This document shows, piece after piece, positions 14,401 to 26,500 of a stretch of DNA of 64,000 bases (position 1 is the first letter of the stretch; each line of letters opens with the position of its first letter). Under the pieces are notes generated by a model. It was not told the DNA's origin. It did no database searches and saw only the letters and a program-made list of their open reading frames with translations. This DNA is from Cyclospora cayetanensis (lineage: Eukaryota; Apicomplexa; Conoidasida; Eucoccidiorida; Eimeriidae): contig NW_020312756.1 of the NCBI RefSeq assembly GCF_002999335.1, forward strand, positions 62,001-126,000. The letters run 5' to 3'. A program made the position numbers and the translations under genes.

Positions 14401-17400
14401 TGTGTGCACGCATGCTAGTCTTTACTCTCCATCAAACGACAATTCGATCTTTTGAAGAAATCACGTGGACTCTTTCTGTCAACTAAACTACTTCACCCTT
14501 GCAAGTCTGGCGGAGCCCTATGGTGCCGAGGAGCTGCCCTGCACTTGCAACGACAGCTGCACGACATTCGTGAAGTCACTATTTCAGAAGACGGAAAAGA
14601 TGCTGAGCAGGCTTTACGGCTCTATGAGAATGTGACAGACATGCTTCAGGTGCAATGCTTGTCAGTGGACAGCTAGTAGAATGTAGTTAGTACTTTCTTC
14701 GAGCTGTGCATTGCAGATCTGGACCTGCATGGCCTTCTGCACTGCGCTGTGACGGCTATGCGCTAATAATCTGCAGACATTTGTGGAAAAGTCGTTCCAG
14801 GAGTGGCTGCAGGAAGCTGAAGCCGTGCATCCGTCTGGGCATACTATTCATTCTCCTGACATTCCACTGTTTGGTTGTGACAGGCATCTATTTACTAGAA
14901 CCAAAGGTTAGCTGTTCTTAAAATGAGTAGCGGGGACCCTTTTTTATTTTGCTGCTCGCATGCTTATTCAGCCGCATAGACGACATCCCGAATTGGCAGG
15001 GCAGTAGAGGAGCATCTCGCGGATATACTTCGCCACATTATTGTTCAGGAGCTTCTTTGAAAACTGTAGTACAGTCCCTCCAAGCTTGTATTTTTGCGCT
15101 CTCTGTAGGTGGTGGGCTTGAACTCAACTTCAACAAAGAACTGCATCGAGTACTGCAGGAAGCTCATTTTTGGCAGTACATGCAAGACCAGATTATCCGC
15201 CTCCCTTTCACCGTCCTCGAGCTCCTTAAGCACCGGGATCGCCTTTTCCTCCTTCAGCAACATATACTTGGAGTTGTAAAGGCCTACAATGCTATTGCCG
15301 AAGGCCTCACGGCAAGTTTCATGCTTAGCAATATTATGCCGATGCCAAACTATTTATGGACTGCGCATTGCGCGAGGAAGGCTATGCCTGCAAGGCGCAG
15401 GCCGAAGTGAACAACAAATAGACGAGTGAACAGCCGCCAGCGCTCGCATCAATTGACCGAATTTTAAGATCCCCTATGAAATGCTGCTATGCACCCACAG
15501 CCTGATGAACGACGGCTCTTCCAGCAACATGTTGGTAGCCTGGACAGGAAGATCGCTCCGGGTATAGAAAAGTTGACATGGAATTCTAAGGTAGGACTCA
15601 GCTATAATTTTAATGTATCTGCAAGAGCCCAATGTAGGCAGCATCACCTTATCTGGTAGAATTAGAGGGTAGCGAAGCACAGCAGAGACAGACTAGTACT
15701 CAACCCGTGGCTGGTGTCGACACACAGGGCATCAAAGAGTACTTTGTTCGAGACGCATGGAAGGACTGCCAGGCAGTCTGCGAATACGTTACCCGGTTCT
15801 TATATGAAAAAAAGGCAATCACGCGCATAATTGAGGAGTCAACGCATACTCGCTTAATATTTGTTGACAAGAAGAATACAGTGGAATTAGAGGGCTTCCT
15901 TCGTCAACAAGGAGAGACACAGCAAGCAGCTGTGCTGGCCTTCCAGCGCCAACACTCTGAAATTGTTGGCAAGCTACAGCGCATCGAAGAGGTGCAATCC
16001 CAGCCCACTGGTATTAATTAATAGCTTTCTAAAATCTTCTTTGACATTGTTTTCTAGCCTGTTCACATTCACTCGTGCGTTTAACACTTTGTGGTCTAAC
16101 TGTGGTCCCTATGCAGTTGTTTAAGAAGCAGAGTAAAGATGTGCAAAAAGAATGGCTTGCATTCATCAACAGACTAGACAACGAATGGAGGGAAGCACTG
16201 CGTAAAGTGGTTCGGACGTCGCTTTTGGTACGCTGGCATGTGCAGAAAGCGCTAGGTACTTTGATTAAAGCACTAACTTTAGCCGCTGTCGCTGGTACAT
16301 CATGCATATGTGAACAAATGCGCAATCGTGAATGAGTTCGTGGTACACACCACATACACTGTGGACATCCCTCGCTGCTTGCAACACATGCAGTCACGCA
16401 AGCCTCTGATTTTGACTGTTTTAATAGGAGCTTGCGAATAGCCTCTCCCCCAAAGAAAGCAAACTAAATTCTGTTGAGTCGTATCCCCTGGTGCGAGTGT
16501 CCGCTGCTCTCTGTGTCGACGGAGCTGGTAGCAGTGGGAGTCAAATGGCTTTTAGGCCCTCTATGGATGAGCTAAGAGCAGCGATTGAGAGGACGTGCAA
16601 TGAAGCCGTGCTTGCCCTGCAACGCGTGCCCAAGCTTTCTAGCTTCTTGGAGACTAGGTGACACATGGAATTTTCAATTCCTCCCTCCGCACAGAGCCTA
16701 CTATAGAAAAAAGGCTATATTGTCACTGTAACCAGTGTGTCCGCCCCTTCGTTTCGCGTTGCAGAGATGCGCCTGCTTCGAGTAAGCTTCTTAGTTATCC
16801 CTGCAAACAGCAGGACGCCTAATCACATTGTCAGATGGCGAAGACGATATTCAGTTATCCGCCTACGGGTCAGCGAAAAGGTCGATAGCATGGTCCAGGT
16901 GGAAGTGCACTTATGACCGCAAGAATTCTTGTTTATTCTGTTTTTCTTTCGTTCGCAAACTGTTCTGTGACATGCCGGGGCTATCCCTTTTTGCAGTATG
17001 TTAAAGCTGAAATGCTTGCCCTTTCAGGTGAAGAGGCTTCATGTGGAGGACAAATATGCTGGTACTCAGAGCTTGTGACTGACGAAAAAGTTACACAGCT
17101 CATTACGCAGGTCAGATTACAAGCATTCGAGGATGAGCACAGTACTCGGCTGCCAGACCTGGTATAGTATCCAAAGAAATATTAAGACTTACACGAGGCT
17201 GGATCCTACGCAATTGCTCGTGCAGGTGTCACGAAACGTATCCAACACTGCGTGCAAACTCAATGAACGATTGAAATGGTGGAGCACCAACTACTCATGC
17301 CTTCTTGAAGGAGCTCAGGAAGCCCCAGATTCGCCGCTTCATCTCTCAGAGCGGCCTTTACATTTGATTGTGTCCTCAATCCAGGACTACAGTGACTATT

Positions 17401-20400
17401 ACAGTGACATACAGCAAGAGGAATCAAACGTAATTCGCTCAAAATTCAAAGATTCACTGTGTTTATAGAATAAGGCTGGCAGTGCTTTCACTGATTTTCC
17501 CGTTTGCATTTCAACATGCTTTCATGCTTTCAGACAGTTATCTGCTTTCTAGAGGCTGATTTTCAACAGTTGAAGCAATCTCTTTTAGACCGCTGCCGCA
17601 TGAGACAGACATCACTAACTACGTATCTACATGACTGTGCTCGAAAAGAACAAAATGACATTATTGATTACATTGAACGTAAGTGTTTAAACTGGGACGA
17701 CTGCAGCTTTGAGCGAACCTTTCACAGCGTGCAACATTACCTTAATCTACTGTATACGTGGTCTCTAACTCTTTGAGTGCCCATTGATCCGTGCATCATC
17801 CATTGCAGAAAGCACAAATGCTCTACAGCGCGTACCTCAGAATACCGAGGAGCTACGGAGTCAAGTTGAGCTGTGTAGTAGCTGCAAGCAACAGGTATCT
17901 GCGCTCCGCGGTAAAATACAACCTATTCAAGCGCAGTTTGCAACTCTCCGAGAGCTTCGAGGTGCGAACCAAGATTCACAAGCTCTATACCACAAACCAA
18001 TGGGAAACGTTTGGCAACTTGCTTTTGCTGCGTTTTCGGGTATCTGTGACAGTCTTGGTGAAAGGCGCTGCTCAATCCGTGCTGCCTCCAAAAAGTGCAA
18101 CACATATCGTAGTTATGGAACAACGCAGTCAAGCTTCTGTAGAAACGATAACGTAAGACACTGATGAAATGAAGAGTAAATAAGTTTCGTGTCATGTAAT
18201 CAGTGAATGTCTTGGAAGAGGAAGAAGCGCTGCTCGGGAAACTCAGTCCTGCAATTGATTGTTTTGAGGATGCCTTGGAAGCTGCAGAGGCCATGCTCAT
18301 ACGGTGAAATAAACTCGTTACCGATATTGCAGAAGCACACGCTTATATAGTTCCATGCATTGTATGATTCTAAATCCCCTGCATTCTCATCGGGTTTATT
18401 GAGACTTCGGGGTATTGTGGCATGGGAGTAGACCACTCTGAAATAGTCACACATTCTGCTGCACCTTGGGCATGAAAATAAGAATGGTTCATGAACTATA
18501 TGTATGAATGCAATTACTGCCCCTAAATCATACCATTTGTAGGACAAAAAAGGCTATGAAGCTAGACGCGGAATTGCTCGTTGACTCCATAAGCCGACGA
18601 GCGTCCGAGTTATTCAAGCATTTCATGACTTCCGCGCCGTTTGACGGGTCTCCTTTCAACTACGACACAGCGACAGCCTTCTCAATCATTCAAAGCTACG
18701 ACGCTGAGTTAAACAAGCTTACTGAGTCTCGGAGAGAGTTAGACCCTATTCTAGACTTCTTTGGCATTGATAGCCTCCCCAACCGAGACCTTGGGCAGAT
18801 GAAAAGTGATTCCAACAAGCTGTCGGAGTTATGGACATTGAAAGTAGGCAGCCTATCTTACCCAATAAAGGAGAGGCTAACTCTGAGCCCAGGTAGCTTG
18901 CGTGTGTCACCAGATTCTTGAGGTTGCAGTCAGGTAATCTGTTTTCGAGATGTCAGACTTTATGCTCTACGGAAACTGCGCAGCATGAATGGAATGAAGC
19001 ATGGGATTCAATGAGTGCTAAACCACTCTACTCAATCAATGTTTCGGAGCTTCATGATCGCGGGGAACACTTTCATGATAGACTCCTAAAATTCACGGAG
19101 GCCAGAGGTTGGTCTATCTGGCGAAAGGTTCAAAGCGACCTAGAACAGTTTCGACAGGCCTTACCACTAATTTCAAATCTTTTGGACCCAGTGAGTGCAG
19201 GTCTTTGCAGAATGAGTCGAAACACCAACCCTCAATGGTAGCCCAGTCATGCTGCGGATCACGCATTAAGGAGCTGTTCCCAAACGCATACTGCGAACCT
19301 TTTAGATTGGTGTAAAAGTAGCGTGTTTCATAGCGGGTATACTACGAAAGAACGTTTTAGAGCAGCTTTATGGGCCTGTAGGCCATAAGAGATCGTCATT
19401 GGGACCGGATTAAAGCTGAAGTGGCGGAACGTTTCGAGCACCGCTCTGCAGAGTTCACTTTAAAATCAGTATTCTGCTATGACCTGATTCGCCGTTCAGG
19501 TGCGCAGGACAACGTACAAGTAGCATATTCAAACGCTTACCGAGAAGTGAAAACCTATTCATTGAATTGCTCGCGTATCTTTCTGTGCATTTTGGGTTAT
19601 AACAGACCTTGTTGCACGTCTAACAGAGGAGGCGCGAAAAGAATATAAGATTGAGCAGGCACTCAACAACATTGTCGTTGTTTGGAGCTCATTGAATTTG
19701 AAGATTGTACCATACAAAATCAATTTGCTCCACGTCGAGGCAGATGAAAGCCTTGTGGCTACGTTGGAGGAGCATTTGCTGTGCCTGTCAAGCATTAAGA
19801 GCGATCAGTTCCACCTGCCCTTCAAAGAAATTGTCCATCATTGGGAGTCTACACTCTCAATTGTGTCTGAGCTCTTGGAGCTACTGCAGCAAGTGCAAAG
19901 GCAGTGGGCGTATCTAGAAAATGTGTTCAGAGGTAGGAGATGATACCTCGTTGAGTAGAGGGAAGCCATTCGGTTTACGTCGAAAGTAGCAAAAAGCTTG
20001 TGTTTCACTTTTGCACGCGTCGGTACAGGGTCCGAGGACATTCGTATTCTGCTCCCCCAGGAGGCGACGCTGTTTGACAGAACAGACAGACATTTTCTCA
20101 AAACACTTCGAGGCTTTCAGCAAGCACCCATGCTAGTCGACGTATGCACACAGCCGCAAATCAAGGAGGAGCTACAACTCATGAATGATGATCTAGAGGA
20201 TATTAAAAAGTCTCTTGACGACTATCTCGAAAGGAAAAGGTCCGTATGTCCAGTGCACAATTCAAAAGATAGACCTGCTTGTGCATTTTTTTCACTTATT
20301 TTCTTCAATGGCACTGCTTCAAGGTGTTCGTGCTCACTTTGCAGACAAGAATTCCCCCGCTTTTACTTTGTCTCTAACACCGATATGCTGGAAATCTTGG

Positions 20401-20500
20401 GGGATGCGAAGGACCCTGAAAGAGTGCAGAAGCACATCAAAAAGTTCTTTCAAGGCATTAGAAGCCTGGACCTAGTGGCACCTGGTACCAGCCTCTAGCC
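11443..20500 (+). other. DNAH2: Dynein heavy chain N-terminal tail (exons 1 to about 26)
   Basis: The tail carries heavy-chain dimerisation and the intermediate- and light-chain binding surfaces (family knowledge). Exons read from phase and alignment: 11443-12051, 12213-12398, 12542-12708, 12868-13067, 13181-13471, about 13741-13948, 14087-14261, 14506-14649, 14777-14906, 15109-15311, 15501-15590, 15728-15991, 16117-16227, 16428-16657, 16997-17110, 17226-17429, 17534-17678, 17809-18039, 18204-18303, 18543-18843, 18984-19190, 19382-19499, 19606-19932, 20029-20239, about 20345-20480. A short exon between 16657 and 16997 is probably missing from this list. Landmarks are [15 protein letters not shown] (about 19150), [11 protein letters not shown] (about 19700), [11 protein letters not shown] (about 19900) and FPRFYFVSN...MLEILGD (about 20350), the last being the start of the linker. 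Confidence 0.8.
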
Positions 20501-23500
20501 ATCCACTTCCGGCGGTGACTTAACCAGAACGCTGCGATCTGGTTCACTCGAGAACGTTTGTGCCATTATCCACTTGGTTTTAGTAGTTTATGTTGGCGCA
20601 GGGAAGCGGGGCAATAGATGGTGTGAAGCTGACGGCTTCACCTCATCAGAAGGAGAGCGCGTGAGATTTACGCCACGGCCTGTCACTTTAGAAGGAAGCG
20701 TCGAGCAATGGCTAAACAAGGTATATATGCGAAAAATCCAAATAGTAGTATTCAGTAAAGCCCTGCACCAGAAATTGTATTCGCGCCCAATGAAGCTCTC
20801 CGTTTAGCTGAAATCCTTCTTCAGGTCACAAGGGCGATGCGCGAGACATTAAAAAGGCAGCTAGTAGCTGTACACCAGCAATCTATGGTAACCGGCACGA
20901 AGAGGGAAAAGTGGATCCAGGATAATTGCTTCCAGCTTGTCATTGCATCGGCGCAGATCACTTGGTGAGCCATTTTCCCATTAGCTGCGGTGAAAAAACT
21001 TTCTGCGAATATTAGCAGCATTGTGGTGTAAGCAATAGCGATATGGACCGAAAACAAGCAGGAATCACAAAACAGAAACCGCACTTTAGGAGCGTGAATG
21101 CGTTTATCGCACATTATAATGACCTGAGGATGCGCTATCAGGGCCACGGAAACTGAATGTGCACTCCGCCGCCTTAGCAAGGGCAACAAAAATTCTATGA
21201 AAATGCTGAGAAGACATCAGTCACGACAGCTGATGCAGCTAACCGATCTTCTGCGGAAGGTGCCGAGCAACAAAGAACGATTAAAGCTGAACTCTCTTAT
21301 AACCGTTGAAGTGCATAACCGAGATATCCACGTGAGTTCCACCAGAGTCGCATCGCAACACACGCATGGTCGCGGTGTTTTGTTGACTGTGGAAAAATCC
21401 GCATGCCTGTAAACGACCGCTCGGTGCTCTTCTTCCTTAGGAAAAGTTGATACAGAGTCATTGTGACGGCGAGCATCACTTTGCATGGACGTCCCAGCTT
21501 CGGCTGGAGCTGCGCGAAGAAAAAGGCGAACCGGAAAAAAGTAATCCGTATATACGTAATGGTACTCTGTGGATTTGCTACGCTGTTATGAGCATAAGCT
21601 ACGCTTTTGACATCAAAACCATTCACCCACAAAGCCTACCAAGACTTGCGAGCCGCAGTTATCTGTGCAGGTAGTTTCATGGCCTCCTCCAGCCAAACAG
21701 GCTTTTCAGGCGCCCTACATTGTCAGTGCCTCCAGGCGGAGACTGTGCTGGCCTACGGTTATGAGTATCAAGGAATTTACAGACGGCTTGTGATAACTCC
21801 TCTTACTGATCAGTGCTTTATGGCCCTCACATTTGCTCTCTACTTGCGACTTGGCGGGTCTTGCCATGGACCAGCAGGCACTGGTAAGACAAATGCAGCT
21901 TTACAAAGGGCTTCATTGGACCAACTCGATGATTCTGCTCTTTGATTAGCCCCCATCTGTCTCTGTACTGTGGAAAACACTTGAACTCCCATAATGTTGC
22001 GTCATATGTGTTTGAAACATGTAATTGACTCTGTACAGGAAAGACCGAAACAGTGAAAGATCTCGGGAAAACTTTAGCAAAATTTGTGATTGTTTTCAAC
22101 TGTTCTGATGCCTTGGATTACCTTTCACTTGGACGCATCTTCAGTGGTTTGGCTCAGAGTGGTGCTTGGTGCTGTTTTGACGAGTTTAACCGTATTGGCC
22201 TTGAAGTGCTGTCAGTGGTTGCACAGCAAATAGCAACCATTCAAGCTGCCCTTCGGTAAGATTGCGATGCAATCCTAGCGGCAACCTTCACTCGTACAGT
22301 ATGGTATTAGTCACTTAAGTGTAAGTATACTAATGACTCATGTGCAGGGAGATTGCATCAGATGAACACACCCCTCATAAGTTTTGTTTTGAGGGCCAAA
22401 GAGTTCGCTTGGATCCTGGCTGTGGAATCTTTACTACTATGAATCCCGTGTATAAAGGGAGGGCAGACTTACCTGATAGTCTGAAGAGCCTTTTCCGCCC
22501 AGTTGCTATGATGAGCCCCGATCTTGCATTGATCTGCGAAATTTTACTTCTGGCCGAAGGTTTTGACGTAAGCTCGTGGTAACTGTAGACCCCTGTGCTC
22601 TGGTAGTGCGTGGCCTGTCCATCCTGTACATAATAATTTTCGAGCACATTTAGGTATGTTGTGTGCTACCGCAGATTGCTAGAAGCCTTTCTCGGAAGGT
22701 AGTGGCACTTTTCCAGCTGATGGCCCAACAGCTAAGCAAGCAGGACCATTACGACTTTGGGCTGCGCCCTCTTTGTACGGCGCTGCAGCGCGCTGGAGAG
22801 TTCAAACGACAAGCCCACGAAAGCACAACAGAACAGGCATTGATGATTCAAGCAATCTTTGACACGGTTGTCCCGAAGACCGTTCCAGAGGACTTGGATA
22901 TTCTCTTTGCACTACTAAAAGATATATTTCCAGAATCCGAACTGCAAGCGGTATGTTCCACTTGTACTCGATGTGTGACTGTGAAACAAAATAGTTGCCT
23001 AACAAACATATGTATGCAGAAACGTTAATCTGCCTGGAGTCTTCAGAGAGAATCAGAGGAGCTGCGGGAAGCTTTGGAGGAGGTAATAAGGAAAAACGGT
23101 TGGACGAAGGTGGAGGATCAGATAAAAAAGGCACAGGAACTGTTTTACTGCATGCGTTCTCGCCACGGAAACATGCTTGTCGGGAATACCCTGTCTGGCA
23201 AATCTACGGTGTTGTCATTGCTTGAGGAAGCGCTCAACCATCTTAGTGCTCAGGGTCAGTCACTATGAACCTAAAATTGGCGATGCTATACCATTTCTCA
23301 CAGTCAATTTATGCAGGAGTGAATGCAAATATATTTCTGAGGATACTTAATTAAGCGGTTGTGCCCACGAGACAAGTTGAAGACGCTGCTGCATACATCT
23401 ACGGGGTTTCAGGCCTGGATTATTTTACTATAAAATCCTTTTTTGTCAATCCCAAATCCTTGGACGAAGCAGAGCTCTACGGCGGATTTAGTTCTGTCAC

Positions 23501-26500
23501 TCGCGAGTGGACTGATGGCATATTTTCGTCACTACTTCGGATGTGTTGCAACGAGGTACAGGGCCAAAGCAAGTGCAACAGATGGGTTGTGCTTGATGGA
23601 CCGGTTGACACAACTTGGGTTGAGCACATGAATTCCTTGCTTGACGATAACAAGACACTGACATTGACGAATGGTGATCGAATGGAACTACATTCACAGG
23701 TGCGAACCGAACAGCCATGCGCACAATTGTGCCAAGGTCATTAAAGTTACGCGCTATACGATTTCGATCTTAATTGCCTCGCTTTTTCCAACGATCAGGT
23801 ATCTCTGTTGTTTGAGACAGAAAACTTGTCGGTAGCTTCGCCGGCAACTGTCAGCAGAGTAGGCATTATTTTTATGGACTCCACTAAGCTAGGTAGGCTG
23901 CTGTTTTAGTTCACATAGTTGCCGTGTATTATATTGGAATAAAAACAATCTGCACATTTATCAAAGGAAGAATAACTCTGGAGCGACGGAAAAGGAACGA
24001 CTGGCCTACTCGACAGTTTAATGGGAGTTTACTACGTGCGGTCGCATCCCTGTAGGCTGGGCACCATGCGTTGACGCGTGGGTATCCAAGCGGTATGGCA
24101 CCAGCGACGCTGCAAGCTATCTCCGATCGCTTTTTAACAAGTATCTCCCAAGCATGCTGCAGGTAGCCTCCTTGTCCCAAAAATGGATGATGGATTTGGT
24201 TGCATAAGGATCTTCGTAGCAGTTTGTTTAGTTTGCATAACTAAAGAAGGACCGCCTGAAGGTACTTATGATTGGACCACTGGCGAATTCGCATATTTCC
24301 TGCATACTTGCGGAGGCAAGCATACACCACCTTAAGGGTCGATATGCTGTTTCATGATATGTTTCTTCCAGACAATCAAAGAATGCGAGCAAGTTGTTGG
24401 AATATCAGAAATGGGGGCAGTGCACTCCCTTTGTCGTGTGTTCGAAGTACTTGCCTCTCAACCAAATGTAAACATTGAGGTAATGTGCCAGCACAATTTT
24501 GTTGAGGAAAATTGTGCAGTGCGTATGGGCAACTGCCCAACCTTGGCTATTGCAGCCCTCAAGTTTGTTTTCCCTACGCTTCCTTTCCCAAGTTTCGTAT
24601 GGGACACTCTTTGATAATCAATTCTCATATGCTTAGGTCCATGGTGGTCAGCCGCTATTGGAGAAGGTTTTCCTCTTTTCCCTCATTTGGTCTTTGGGAG
24701 CCGCCGTGGGCGGGGGCAGCCGCCAACAAGTGGATGCTGCAATACGTCAGCTCAGCAGCAGCTTTCCACCGTCGCACTCCGTGTACGACTACGCACTCAG
24801 CACAGAAAAAGGAGATTGGACACTCTGGGAGGATCGCGTGCCATCGGCATACAGGTACCCTGGAAAGCTGTGCAGACGTACTGATTCGCGTAGGGGAATA
24901 CTGAAGGCCTTTGCATTTTCCTCCGAAACCCACAGATGGGCTGGCTACACCATGAACTTAGTACTGCTCCAGGAATGTTGCAGTTAAACATCATTTGAGC
25001 ATATATGTTGAAGTACTGTCATGGCTACTTTTGTGATGGGAAAACTACTTGGATGCCTACTCAGGCCTCTAGACGGCACGCCTTTCCATAGGATATTCGT
25101 TCCCACAGCCGATATAATGTGCCATGCCTTCCTGCTAAGTGGATTCGTACGAAATAAAATCCATGGCCTCGTTGTTGGAAGCCGCGGTTGTGGTAAAACA
25201 TCGTGCATTCGACGAGCTGTTCTTGATGACTTACCGGAAAGCATTTATAACACTACTACCCTCACCTTCTCCTCCCAGACGTCTTCCAACGATGCTCAAG
25301 AGGTATTCAGACACTCGTTACAGATCCTTAACACCAACAACAAAAGTTTGCACATGAATTGCCAGGCAGTCACGGCAACTATATGAGAGTGTGACACAGG
25401 GTTTTGAAAGCAAGCTGGAGAAACGGGTAAAAGGAAAATGGGGTCCACCAGGGAGGAAGACACTTGTTTGTTTTATTGATGACCTTAACATGCCAAAGCC
25501 AGACGAGTTCGGTTCCCAGCCACCCCTTGAACTTCTCAGGCATTTCCTTGATTATGGCTCCTGGTGAGTCCGTCGCCGCCCATCAATCCTGCAGAGTGCC
25601 CTCCCTTTGAGTATTTACCTTGTGTGACTCCTGGGCATCACCGGACAGACTACTGTACTTCCAGCTTTGCTATACTCATTTGCAGGTATGACCGCGACCG
25701 ACAGTCGCTGAAAGTGGTGCTTGACATGCAATTCTTAGCAGCCATGGGAGCTCCTCAGGAGGGTTACGCTTCCATAGCCTCTCGCCTACAATCACGTTTT
25801 AACACCATAGCATTTTTGGAGCCATCGTTATCTCAAGTTATCCGGATCTACCAAACGCTCGTACTCCACAAGTTCTCGGATTTCAAAGAAGTGGGCATGA
25901 GTATTTTAACAAGTGTTTGTGCTGCAGGTCTTCGTAAAACTCTAGATCAAGTCAGGCTCTGTGCCTTGTTTACTGCGTTTGTCAGGACGTGAAGAGCATT
26001 GCTGAAAGCATTGCAACAGCCTCCATTGCAGTGCATTACACAGTCCGCCAGACATTTAGGCCAAAACCAGAGAAACCTCATTACCTCTTTACAATGCGCG
26101 AAATTTCGAAAGTTGTGCAAGGTCTGTACCAAGCCGACCGCAGGTGCATTGAAGACGGAGATGTTTTATTAAAGCTATGGTATGCACAACCATGCTAGAG
26201 GAACACGCGGCAAGCATGTAACTGTAAAACAGAAGATTCTTCAGAAGACTATTCACTTCATCGGCTAGTGATGACACCTGACTTGTTTGTGGTTGGGTCA
26301 TTGCAAAGGTATCATGAATGCCAACGGGTTTATCAAGATCGCTTGGCATCCTCTGAAGATGTCGCGCGGTTTGTGGAGACCTTGGAAAATATCCTCGGAA
26401 AAAGCTTCCAGATTCGCACAAAGGATTTGACAAAGAACAGGAAAATTATTTTTAGTCACATAAGAGCTCAGCAATCGCGAGTTTTGGCACCGGGGGCATA

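Noticed and set aside
19547..19605. Extending the dynein exon at 19382 through the open frame past 19499
   Set aside because: It leaves the wrong phase for the next exon; ending at 19499 gives the right phase and a residue-for-residue length match with the family.
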